Assembly (NCBI RefSeq): GCF_023898315.1
Contig: NC_064614.1
Coordinates: 500,356,109-500,420,108 of the forward strand
DNA: 64,000 nt
Source of the DNA: Schistocerca nitens
Taxonomy: Eukaryota > Arthropoda > Insecta > Orthoptera > Acrididae
Direction: 5' to 3'
Each line of letters opens with the position of its first letter. The first letter of the stretch is position 1. The notes below the pieces were generated by a model. The model was not told the origin of the DNA, made no database searches, and saw only the letters and a program-made list of their open reading frames with translations. This document shows positions 35,222 through 46,132 of this stretch, piece by piece. Made by a program: the position numbers and the translations under genes.

Positions 35222-36352
35222 CTTTTGTCGACCATCGTTTCACATGAGTGAACCTGTTCAATCAACCTTTGAGTGTTTGATGCTTTAACAGCAGACAAGT
35301 TTGCTGAGTAAGTTATGGGAATTGGGTTCCACCCGATTATACAGACAACATAATCGTATTGCAAAAACACGTTTTGGCACACTTGTGTCATTATCAATGC
35401 ATCATATTTTACTGAGGACTTAGAATGCAACATATTAGACGTAATAATTCCAGAGAAAAAAAATTAGGTCTAATAACAATTTTTTATATCAGATGTCGTA
35501 TTTACCTTAGGATCCAAAGGGATAGGATCAAAGTGATTACAACACATATTTTTTCTAAAAAATACACCTAGTTGTAGAATAGCGAATTTTAAAAATAATT
35601 TCAAAGCTCATGATTGTGTGTATGAATTGCCGTGCGAGCATTTAAGGTATTAAATCACCGTGCTCCGATAATTAGCACTGGGTATTTAAATGTTACTGAG
35701 GTAAGTCGTATGTCAATCTCTCCTGGGACATTGTAACATTACCTGCATGCTAATGGTTTGCATTATCCTATAATTATTAATATAGTTCCCTATCATTCAG
35801 TAAATATTAATCCTAAATAATTTTCTCTTCTGACATGCGGCACGTGCGTTACTTCTGTTGCACCAGAACTGTCTTCTTTCTGTTCAGAGTATAGAACCGT
35901 TTGTGGCTCCGATGTAAATGTTATATAGAAGCGTTTGCTGATCCTTCCTCTAGCAGCGCAAACGACAGATACTATCGTTCTGTACTTTTCTCTCTCCAGT
36001 TCGTGGAATAGTTGCTACAATAACAGACAGTTCTAAAGTAACGTATATATGAAAGTCAACATTTTGAGTTAACTGTCATTTTAAATGATTGATACGATTC
36101 AAGAAAATAATAAAGTAAGTATCGTAAAAACATTATGAAGTTGCGGATGTGCAATGAAGCAGACAGATTGGAACATACCTGATGCGTTTCATAATAAATA
36201 GTTAAACAATACGCTACTGATGACTTCGGTAAAAGACTTTTTACTTTTTCATTCACAAGCTGAAACTGATATTCTCTAACAGCAATACACGATTCTACAA
36301 AATTAAAACTTCGGTAATGGTCCAAGCTAAGTACCCACGTGTATCATAAGTA
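35222..36352. other. No gene recognised
   Basis: AT-rich. Two minus ORFs of 86-89 codons show no motif. Confidence 0.5.
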
Positions 36353-36617
36353 CACTGACGGGGAAAAGTCGCAGCATCAAGAAGTTGTGTGAGGTAAACG
36401 AAATTTGGTATACGAGTTTCTACATCTGAAAGATTACATCTACTCAAATTTCACTGCATTAGCTTCAGAGTGACTCTAGTAGCACCACTATGAGGATGCA
36501 AACTAGGTTTGCTTTAAACACATGCTGTAACGATCTTGAGCGTTAATTACCTTCGAGAGGCACTTTATTGTGAATAGCAGAGTAATCACGTAGATGTAGA
36601 TGTAAGCAAGATCAGGC

Positions 36618-37085
36618 AGACCTCATGTACTGACGGACATAGACCGTCGTGCATTGCGGAGAGCGACTGCTGAAACGAGCGTGAAATCAGTGGGAGAACT
36701 CACTCATGAATTCTTAAGTTCTTGCAAGAGCCCAGTTTGCACAGTCCCCGTACGTAGGGGGTTAAGAAGAGTAGCTCCTCATAAGCAACACATTTCTGTA
36801 GTCAGTGCTAAGCGACGCTTGAAGTTATGTGAGGAGCGACGTCACTGGATAGTACACGTCTGGAAACGAGTGATCTGGAGTGATAAATCATACTACAGCC
36901 TGTGACAATCCGGTCGGATGGTTTGGGTTTTGTTGAACGTCTGGAGAGACTTTAGTTGCCGTCAAGTGTAGAGCTAGCAGTGAAATGTGGAGGAGGCAGT
37001 GCTACGGAATTAGGGCGTTTTTCGTGGCTAGGGTGTAATTCTTTTAGTGTGCTTCAGAAAACGCTGAATCGGAAGGATTCGGTGT
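36618..37085 (+). pseudogene. Fragment of a different Tc1-like transposase
   Basis: The frame at 36654-36905 reads SVVSAKRRLKLCEERRHWIV and WKRVIWSDKSYYSL, with WSDKS carrying the first catalytic Asp position. Downstream, AVKCGGGSAT and GRFSWLGC at about 36977-37030 match GGGSVMVWGCFS. Both ends are missing. It sits between the left terminus of Tc1 A and the Tc1 A start codon. Confidence 0.65.
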
Positions 37086-37229
37086 GAGGAGTTGATGTTA
37101 GTCAGGAATGCCTTTAAGGGGACGAAGACGCCGTTATCAATACCTCACTGAGTTTGAACAAGGTCTACATCTACATCCATACTCCGCAAGACACCTGACG
37201 GTGTGTGGCGGAGGGTACCCTGAATACCT

Positions 37230-40020
37230 CTATCGGTTCTCCCTTCTATTCCAGTATCGTATTGTTCGTGGAAAGAAGGATTGTCGGTATGCTTCTGTGT
37301 GGCCTCTAATCTCTCTGATTTTATCCTCATGGTCTCTTCGCGAGATATACGTAGGAGGGAGCAATATACTGCTTGACTCTTCGGTGAAGGTATGTTCTCG
37401 AAACTTCAACAAAAGCCCGTACCGAGCTACTGAGCGTCTCTCCTGGAGAGTCTTCCACTGGAGTTTATCTATCATCTCCGTAATGCTTTCGCGATTACTA
37501 AATGATCCTGTAACAAAGCGCGCTGCTCTCCGTTGGATCTTCTCTATCTCTTCTATCAACCCTGTCTGGTACGGATCCCACACTGCTGAGCAGTATTCAA
37601 GCAGTGGGCGAACAAGCGTACTTAACCTACTTCCTTTGTTTTCGGATTGCATTTCCTTAGGATTCTTCCAATGAATCTCAGTCTTGCATCTGCTTTACCA
37701 ACGATCAACTTTATATGATTATTCCATTTTAAATCACTCCTAATGCGTACTCCCAAATAATTTATGGAAGTTACTGCTTCCAGTTTTTGACCAGCTATAT
37801 TGTAGCTAAATGATAAGGGATCTATCTTTCTATGTATTCGCAGCACATTATATTTGTCTTCATTGAGATTGAATTGCCATTCCCTGCACCATGCGTCAAG
37901 CCGCTGCAGATCCTCTTGCATTTTAGTACAATTTTCCAATGTTACAACCTCTCGATATACCACAGCATCATCCGCAAAAAGCATCAGTGAACTTCCGATG
38001 TCATCCACAAGGTCATTTATGTATATTGTGAATAGCAACGGTCCTACGATACTCCCCTGCGGCACACCTGAAATCACTCTTACTTCGGAACACTTCTCTC
38101 CATTGAGAATGACATGCTGCGTTCTGTTATCGAGGAACTCTTCTATCCAATCACACAATTGGTCTGATAGTCCATATGCTCTTACTTTGTTCATTAAACG
38201 ACTGTGGGGAACTGTATTGAATGCCTTGCGGAAATCAAGAAACGCGGTATCTACCTGGGAACCCGTGTCTATGGCCCTCTGAGTCTCGTGGACGAATAGC
38301 GCGAGCTGGGTTTCACACGGCCATCTTTTTCGAAACTCATGTTGATTCCTACAGAGTAGATTTCTAGTCCCCAGAAAAGTCATTATAGTCGAACATAATA
38401 CGTGTTCCAAAATTTTACAACTGATCGACGTTAGAGATATAGGTCTATAGTTCTGCACATCTGTTCGACGTCCCTTCTTGAAAACGGGTATGACCTGTGC
38501 CCTTTTCCAGTCCTTAGGAACGCCACGCTCTTCTAGAGACCAACGGTACACCGCTGCAAGAAGGGGGGGGGGGGGCAAGTTCCTTCGCGTACTCTGTGTA
38601 AAGCCGAACTGGTATCCCATCAGGTCCAGCGGCCTTTCCTCTTTTGAGCAATTTTAATTGTCTCTCTATCCCTCTGTCGTCTATTCCGATATCTACCATT
38701 TTGTCATCTGTGCGACAATCTAGAGAAGGAGCTACAGTGTAGTCTTCCTCTGTGAAACAGCTTTGGAAAAAGACATTTAGTATTTCGGCCTTTAGTCTGT
38801 CATCCTCTGTTTCAGTACCATTTTGGTCACAGAGTGTCTGGACATTTTGTTTTGATCCACGTTCCGCTTTGACATAAGACCAAAATTTCTTAGGATTTTC
38901 TGCCAAGTCAGTACATAGAACTTTACTTTCGAATTAGACTGAACGCCTCTCGCATAGCCTTCCTCACACTACATTTCGCTTCGCGTAATTTTTGTTTGTC
39001 TGCAAGGCTTTGGCTATGTTTATGTTTGCTGTGAAGTTCCCTTTGCTTCCGCACCAATTTTCTAACTCGGTTGTTGTACCACGGTGGCTCTTTTCCATCT
39101 CTTACGATCTTGCTTGGCACATACTCATCTAACGGATATTGTACGATGGTTTTGAACTTTGTCCACTGATCCTCAACACTATCTGTACTTGAGACAAAAC
39201 ATTTGTGTTGAGCCGTCAGGTACTCTGTAAATTGCTTTTTGTCACTTTTGCTAAACAGAAAAATCTTCCTACCTTTTTTAATATTTCTATTTACGGCTGA
39301 AATCATCGATTCAGTAACCCCTTTATGATCGCCGATTCCTTGTTCTGCGTTAACTGTTTCAAATAGTTCAGGTCTGTTTGTCACCAGAAGGTGTAATATG
39401 TTATCGCCACGAGTCGGTTCTGTGTTTAACTGCTCAAGGTAGTTTTCAGATAAAGCACTTAAAAAAAATTTCACTGGATTCTTTGTCCCTGTGACCCGTT
39501 ATGAACGTTTGAGTCTCCCAGTCTATATCCGGCAAATTAAAATCTCCACCCAGAACTATAACATGGTGGGGAAACCTACTCGAAATATTTTCCAAATTAT
39601 CCTTCAGGTGCTCAGCCACAACAGCTGCTGAGCCAAAGGGCCTATAGAGACATCCAATTACCATGTATGAGCCTGCTTTCACCGTGACCTTCACCCAAAT
39701 TATTTCACATTTCGGATCTCCGTCAATTTCCTTCGATACTATTGTACTTCTTATTGCTATGAACACGCCTCCCCCTTCACTGTCCAGCCTGTCTCTGTGG
39801 TATACATTCCAATCTGAGTTTAGGATTTCATTACTGTTTACGTCTGGTTTCAGCCAACTTTCTGTCCCTAGTACTATATGGGCATTGTGACAGTTTATTA
39901 ATGAGAGCAGTTCTGGGACCTTTCTATAGACGCTGCTGCAGTTTACTATTAGCTCATTAATATTGTTATTCCCTGTTGCATTTTGCCTACTCCTACCTTG
40001 CCGCGTCTCAGAAGGCGTCT
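37230..40020 (-). pseudogene. LINE copy 1 ORF2: endonuclease and reverse transcriptase
   Basis: The apurinic-type endonuclease (from about 40020) shows VLGTESWLKPD with the catalytic Glu, VIVLGGDFNLPDIDW and IGDHKGV with the catalytic His. The RT (37622-38620) shows AFLDFRKAFNTVPHSRL (motif A), SGVPQGSIVGPLLFTIYIND (motif B) and LMLFADDAVVY (motif C, FADD). The C-terminal part (37230-37652) has VRPLLEYCSAVWDPYQ and LPPTYISRRDH. Breaks lie near 39460, 38910, 38570 (G run) and 37635, where a one-base loss after KEVG causes a stop. The same one-base loss is in copy 2. Confidence 0.85.
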
Positions 40021-40044
40021 TGTCGGACCTAGGGAGGGAATTCT

Positions 40045-40987
40045 CTAACCTAAAAAACCCACATGTGCACTCCACACGTACTCCGCTACCCTTGTAGCCG
40101 CTTCCTGCGTGTAGTGCACGCCTGACCTATTCAGGGGGACCCTACATTTCTCCACCCGATAGCGGAGTTCGAGAAATTTGCACCCGAGATCTCCGCAGAA
40201 TCGTCTGAGCCTCTGGTTTAAGCCTTCTACTCGGCTCCAAACCAGAGGACCGCGATCGGTTCTGGGAACGATACTACAAATAGTTAGCTCAAATTCCACC
40301 CCGCGAGCGAGGCTTTCCGCCTTCACCAATTCCGCCTGTACGAACTGAGGATGATCTCTGAACCCAGACGGCAGGAGTCATTAGTGCCGACATGAGCAAC
40401 AATTTGCAGTCGGGTGCACCCAGTGCTCTCTATCGCCGCCGGCAGGGCCTCCTCCACATCTCGGATGAGACCCCCCGGCAAGCGGACAGAGTGAACACTG
40501 GCCTTCTTCCCCGACCTTTCCGCTATTTCCCTAAGGGGCTCCATCACCCGCCTAACGTTGGAGCTCCCAGTAACTAATAATCCCCTCCCCCCGTGTGCCT
40601 GCTCGGACCTTGCTGAAGGAGCGGCCACATGTCCACTCACAGGCAGAGCGGGCGATGCCACACGGCCAACCTCCACATTGACCCTCCGCCTCTTGCGCCG
40701 CGAACGCCGCTGAACCCGCCACTCCCCTTGGGGAGAGGGTGGCCAACCGCGCCCTGTACCCGCGAAGATGTCTGGACAGCAGGGACAGTGGGTGAAGCAT
40801 GTAACACCTGGGGTGTACCATGCGACGCACCAGACTCCCCACTGCCGCTACACTCCGAGGCAGCAGCCAGAAGACGGCTGACCGCGGCCATCAACACGTT
40901 CAGCTGTTCGCGAACAGTGGCCAGCTCCTCCTGCGTCCGTACGGTGCAGTCTCACATCCTATCCCTCCTAAGAAATCAATTTACTGT
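40045..40987 (-). pseudogene. LINE copy 1 ORF1 with SGNH-esterase-like domain
   Basis: Reading from about 40950: RTQEELATVREQLNVLMAAV, a heptad-like coiled coil, then a Gly/Ser/Pro-rich linker. A frameshift leads into RGLLVTGSSNVRRVMEPLRE and LQIVAHVGTNDSCRLG (40323-40676), which look like block I and the GxND block of SGNH hydrolases. The final frame (40045-40329) has LNQRLRRFCGDLGCKFLELR and NRSGVHYTQEAA, resembling the terminal DxxH block. Esterase-type ORF1 proteins are known in CR1-related LINEs. The catalytic Ser and Asp/His cannot be confirmed by eye. A homologous stretch is at 63080-63660. Confidence 0.6.
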
Positions 40988-42514
40988 AGAGAGTTAATCA
41001 ACTTTCAACTAGACTGCTAATTCACTATAGGCGGCTGATTGTTGACTAAACTTCTTGTAGAAAACAATGAAAATAGCGCTACCTGTCTCTGGACTGTATT
41101 GAAAACAAACACTAGCACTCCTGGCATTGTGGTTGACTAAAGGGACTCTCTCTGACTGTATTCAAAACAAACACGAAATCTATGGAACACTATTACTAGC
41201 GTTCGACAATTAAAGCTTCCTAAAAGCAAAAACACACGGAAGATGAAGTGACAAGAAAAATACAGTTAATACTTAAATTAACGTAGCTCGCTGCACAGCA
41301 GACGCGAAGCAGACGGCAGTTACGACGACACGGACACTACTGGCACTACGGCTGGCTAAAGGGACTCTCTCTGACTCCCTGTATCCCTGTAATCGGGCTA
41401 CGAGAAGCTTGATGCGCCTTCCGTGATATTGCAGAAAGACATGACAAGAATTTAGCCAGCGGACATGATTGCTATCTGCGGTGGTCACGGGAAGATATGG
41501 CCGCAAGAATACCGGGATGCAGATGGCCACGTAATACTACCGAGAGCGAAGACCGCCGTTTTTGGAGAAAGGGTGCGGTGCGTCGTATTGCGTCCGCAGC
41601 AGCAGTTTGAGCAGCAGTCGGTACTACAGTGACAGGACGAACTGTTACAAATCGGTTACTTCAAGGACGGCTCCGAGCCAGATGCCCTGCAGCGTGCATT
41701 CTACTGACCCCGAACCACAACCAACTGCAACTTCAATGGTGTCAAGCAAGAGCTCACTGGAGGGTAGGGTGGAAGTCTGTTGTGTTTTCTGATAAAAGCT
41801 GGTTCTACCTCGGTGCCAGTGATAGCCGTGTGTCGGTTAGGAGGAGCCCAGGTGAGCGTCTGCAACCAGCCTGTCTGCGGCCTGGAAACACTGCTCCTAC
41901 ACCTGGAGATATGGTCTGAGGTGCGATTTCGTATGACTGCAGGAGCACTTTTGTCGTTTTCCCACCCACCTTGACTGCAAATCAGGACGTCGTTCTGGTG
42001 CTTCGATCTATTGTGCTGCCATTCATGAACAACATTCCAGGAGGTGTTTCCCACCAAGACAACGTTAGCCCACATACCGCTGTTGTAACTCAACATGCTC
42101 TACAGAGTGTCGCCATGTTGCCATGGCCTGCTCGATCGCCAGATCTGTCTCCAGCCGAGCACATATCGAACATCTACGAACGACGCCTCCAGTGTCATCG
42201 GCAACCAGCATTAACTGTCCCTGTATTGACCGAATAAGTGCAACAAGCGTGGAACTCCAGCCCACAAACTGACATCTGACACCTGTACGACACACTGCAT
42301 GCACGTTTGCATCTTAGCATTCAACATTCTGGCGTTTACACGGGTTATTAACTTACCAGAATTTCACGTTTGCAGTGACTTTTCTCGCGATTACGTTAAC
42401 CTATGCTCTAGCAAACGTTAATCACTTAAATATGTTATCTAGACAATTGTATTACCGAAATTTCATTTGTCTACATTGATTATTTCCTGGTTTGTGATTT
42501 TTTTCCCGTCAGTG

Positions 42515-43341
42515 CAACTATTGGCAATCATTCAGTCGAATACGTTTATTATTTTAATGAAGTTTCAAAGATGTCAATCGTGCAACCACTTCTCTAAGAA
42601 AGTATATGCGGATTAATTATGAAAAAAACATGGAAAGTGGTTAAATGCAGGAATATGAAAAAGATGAGGCATTTGAAAGGCATGTATTAAGGCATAATAA
42701 ACGAAGTACTTACAGAATTGCATGAAGTTTTTACCATCGAAGAAAAATAAAGTAAAAACTGTAGAAAATGCAATGCGTATGGAAAAATAGAAAATAATAA
42801 AATGCAAAAAGTAGTTTACTTGAATAAACGAAGCATTCGGAGTGTCGAAGATGTAGTGAAGGGAACTGGAGTACGTGAGGAGACCTTCGATAATGAAGAA
42901 GATAATTCGAAGAAGTTAAAAGAGAAGAAGAAGAAAGCTCAGAGTTTAACGTCTCGACGACATGTTACTCTTAGAGACGAAGAACATTTAATTTTAGAAA
43001 AATGAAGGAAAGAATCTAATGTGGTCTGTGTAAGCAAACATCTCAGCATTCGCCTGCAGTGATCTGAGGAAACAACGGGAAATCCAAATTAAGATGTCAG
43101 AACTAGGGTTGCACACCAGTCTTACGGAAGGTGGTTGTCATGTCTTCACCACTACACCACCTAGCTCGGAAAGAGGATGATGAAAGTATCCACAGTTTAC
43201 AGTCAAAACGTATACCTTGAACACGATAAGGAGGTCGCTGAAGATCTTGATATTCCCACAATGGGCAGTGCATAATTAGTAACGAAGGTAATCACGTAAA
43301 TAGTGACGCACCTGAAGGACTGCACATCCATCAAGAACGTA
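42515..43341. other. No gene recognised; possible tRNA-like SINE relic near its end
   Basis: AT-rich with small ORFs. The stretch near 43090-43170 reads on the minus strand as TAGGTGGTGTAGTGGTGAAG followed about 45 bases later by a B-box-like GTGTGCAACCC, possibly a SINE head relic. Confidence 0.4.
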
Positions 43342-43387
43342 CAGGAGGCAAACAAAACTATGGAAACATCAAAAACACAGCACATTA

Positions 43388-44824
43388 CATCTACATCAAC
43401 ATCTACATCCATACTCCTCAAGACACCTGACGGTGTGTGGCGGAAGGTACTTTGAGTACATCTATCGGTTCTCCCTTCTATTCCAGTCTCGTATTGATCG
43501 TGGAAAGATGGATTGTCGGTATGCTTCTGTGTGGGCTCTAATCTCTCTGATTTTATCCTCATGGTCTCTTCGCGAGATATACGTAGGAGGGAGCAATATA
43601 CTGCTTGACTCTTCGGTGAAGGTATGTTCTCGAAACTTCAACAAAAGCCCGTACCGAGCTACTGAGCGTCTCTCCTGGAGAGTCTTCCACTGGAGTTTAT
43701 CTATCATCTCCGTAATGCTTTCGCGATTACTAAATGATCCTGTAACAAAGCGCGCTGCTCTCCGTTGGATCTTCTCTATCTCTTCTATCAACCCTGTCTG
43801 GTACGGATCCCACACTGCTGAGCAGTATTCAAGCAGTGGGCGAACAAGCGTACTTAACCTACTTCCTTTGTTTTCGGATTGCATTTCCTTAGGATTCTTC
43901 CAATGAATCTCAGTCTTGCATCTGCTTTACCAACGATCAACTTTATATGATTATTCCATTTTAAATCACTCCTAATGCGTACTCCCAAATAATTTATGGA
44001 AGTTACTGCTTCCAGTTTTTGACCAGCTATATTGTAGCTAAATGATAAGGGATCTATCTTTCTATGTATTCGCAGCACATTATATTTGTCTTCATTGAGA
44101 TTGAATTGCCATTCCCTGCACCATGCGTCAAGCCGCTGCAGATCCTCTTGCATTTTAGTACAATTTTCCAATGTTACAACCTCTCGATATACCACAGCAT
44201 CATCCGCAAAAAGCATCAGTGAACTTCCGATGTCATCCACAAGGTCATTTATGTATATTGTGAATAGCAACGGTCCTACGATACTCCCCTGCGGCACACC
44301 TGAAATCACTCTTACTTCGGAACACTTCTCTCCATTGAGAATGACATGCTGCGTTCTGTTATCGAGGAACTCTTCTATCCAATCACACAATTGGTCTGAT
44401 AGTCCATATGCTCTTACTTTGTTCATTAAACGACTGTGGGGAACTGTATTGAATGCCTTGCGGAAATCAAGAAACGCGGTATCTACCTGGGAACCCGTGT
44501 CTATGGCCCTCTGAGTCTCGTGGACGAATAGCGCAAGATGCGTTTCACACGATCGTCTTTTTCGAAACCCATGCTGATTCCTACAGAGTAGATTTCTAGT
44601 CTCCAGAAAAGTCATTATGCCCGAACATAATACGTGTTCCAAAATTCTACAACTGATCGACGTTAGAGATATAGGTCTATAGTGGTGCACATCTGTTCGA
44701 CGTCCCTTATTGAAAACTGGGATGACCTGTGCCCCTTTCCAATCCTTTGGAACGCTACGCTCTTCTAGAGACCTACGGTACGCCGCTGCAAGAATGGGGG
44801 CAAGTTCCTTCGCGTACTCTGTGT
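43388..44824 (-). mobile_element. LINE copy 2, 5' truncated
   Basis: The tail complement ATCTACATCAACATCTACAT starts at 43388. The element extends through the C-terminal block (43462-43884) and the RT (43854-44690), and stops near 44824 just upstream of the RT. It carries the same motifs as copy 1 (FLDFRKAF, QGSIVGPLLF, FADDAVVY). The segment 43536-44534 is identical by eye to 37304-38302, including the one-base loss after KEVG, whereas flanking parts differ by 7-9%. Confidence 0.9.
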
Positions 44825-44999
44825 CTGCCTAGTGGCCTAACACGATGTAGGAAAACAGTTGGCATTCAGAACAACTTCCAGTCGTCTCGGAATTGACAGA
44901 TACAGGTCCTATGTGGTTTTCAAGGGAATCTTCTACCAATGATCCAGCAAAATCCTGGAAACTTCAGGTGACGATGTTGAAGATTGATAGCGATCACTC

Positions 45000-45935
45000 A
45001 CCCTTCTCACCAAAGTAGACCGCAAAGATACAATAATATTGAGATATGATGACTGCGGTGGTCAGTTGATATGCGACAATTCAACCTCGTGCTTGCAAAA
45101 CGAGTCCTGGACGATGCGAGGTGTGTGAACAGCGGCCCCGTCGCCTCGGAAGACAGCATCAGCATTGGGGGAGCAAACACTGTACAGTGGGATGGACCTG
45201 ATCAGCCAAAACAGTCACATAATCCTTGACAGAAACGCTACCTTGCAGAGCAACTACGGGGCTAATGGAGTAACATGATATGGTTGTCCAAATCATCATC
45301 GAACTACCGCCACGTTTTACCCTTGGGGCGTAAACTCTGCTGGAAGTTGGAAACAGTGTGAAACAAGAAACATTCGACCAAATGACTTTTTTCCATTGCT
45401 CTACAGTCCAGGTTTTATGACTTCATCACCATGTTTTCGTTACCGGAATTTGCATCACTGATGAATGGTTTCGGAATTCCAGCTCGACCTGTAATTTCCT
45501 GCTTATGAAGCTCCCTTCGTGTTGTTTTGATACTGACAGGGTTATCGAGCGTGACATTCAGCTCCGCAGCGACTTCTGCGGCTGTCGTTCTCTTGTTTTT
45601 CCTCACAGTCCTCTTCAGTGACTGCCTGTCGCGATCAATCAATAAAAACTTTCGTCTACATTGTGACTTAGCGGATGATGTTTCTCCGTATCTCTGTGTG
45701 CGATTTAAATCTTCGATACGGTGCCACTTGAAAAGTTCAACACTTTGGCTACCTTGGTTACGAAAGTACGGCTCATACGAGCACCAACAATTTGGTCACG
45801 TTCTAATTCTCTTAACTGCGGCATAGTGCCCTCGCAACTACACAGAACACTGTTCTGACCACGACTGTCTGTGCAACGCACTGAGGACCTTGCACAGCTA
45901 CCTTTCATCGTCGCATACAACAGCACAATCTGCAT
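45000..45935 (-). pseudogene. Tc1 B transposase, broken
   Basis: The N-terminal part (45705-45935) has MPQLRELERDQIVGARMSRT and VLNFSSGTVSKI, a helix-turn-helix. The next part (45415-45642) has DRQSLKRTVRKNKRTTAAEV and ELNVTLDNPVSIKTTRRELH, the second DNA-binding half. The catalytic region toward 45000 is unreadable without many frame changes. Confidence 0.7.
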
Positions 45936-46132
45936 GCTTGGCTAGCGTCTACATTTATGTTGAAGCGTGCATTTCTCATAGTCTTTCCATGTTTTCGTCT
46001 CACCACTGTATTATAGCGTTTTATACTAATAATGGTACATGTTTGTAAGATGGTATTACAGAAACGTGAGGGATATTGTTAATATGGGAAGCGTTATCGT
46101 TTCTCCAAACAGGAATGCAATTATCGTTATTA

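Larger units (their letters stand above)
37159..41391 (-). mobile_element. LINE copy 1, near full length, with two ORFs (both broken)
   Basis: The 3' end at left shows the TACATCTACATCCATACTCC tail complement. The body extends through RT, endonuclease, an ORF1 region and a 5' leader to about 41391, where the interrupted Tc1 protein resumes. Length about 4.2 kb fits a CR1/Jockey-type element. The 5' leader (about 40990-41391) has internal direct repeats: GACTGTATT-AAAACAAACAC at 41092 and 41154, and CTAAAGGGACTCTCTCTGAC at about 41136 and 41355. A run of 13 G at 38563-38575 shifts the RT frame relative to copy 2. Confidence 0.82.
37108..42351 (+). pseudogene. Tc1 A transposase, interrupted by a LINE, 32-residue D-E spacing
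   Basis: The start MPLRGRRRRYQYLTEFEQG (37108-37164) stops at the LINE, and the protein resumes after it near 41390 with a VIGLREA-like helix-turn-helix. It continues through TVTGRTVTNRLLQGRLRARC, WKSVVFSDKSWFYLGA (first Asp), SHQDNVSPHTA (second Asp) and PARSPDLSPAEHISN (Glu), ending GVYTGY at 42351. The Asp-Glu interval is 32 residues, as in the intact element at 46133. In-frame stops and frameshifts are present even without the LINE, so it was decaying before or after that insertion. Confidence 0.75.
36353..42514 (+). mobile_element. Tc1-like transposon A, split by a LINE and smaller insertions
   Basis: The left terminus CACTGACGGGGAAAAGTCGC after TA (36351-36352) and the right terminus, complement of TTTTTTCCCGTCAGTG, are inverted copies. 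The right-hand TA is mutated to CA. Inside the left part are a short LINE 3' end with a GTAGATGTAGATGTA tail (about 36480-36605) and a foreign Tc1 fragment (36618-37085). The LINE at 37159-41391 splits the transposase. Confidence 0.75.
43342..46008 (-). mobile_element. Tc1-like transposon B, split by LINE copy 2
   Basis: The left terminus CAGGAGGCAAACAAAACTATGG and the complement of the right CCATGTTTTCGTCTCACCACTG are inverted copies with TA borders at 43340-43341 and 46009-46010. Alignment with the family member at 29729 shows that the LINE interrupts an otherwise continuous left end: CACATTAC before it, CCTAGTGGCCTAACACGATG after. Confidence 0.8.

Noticed and set aside
37854..38282. 142-codon plus-strand ORF repeated exactly at 44086-44514
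   Set aside because: It is the antisense shadow of the LINE reverse transcriptase; its exact duplication only reflects the identical LINE block.
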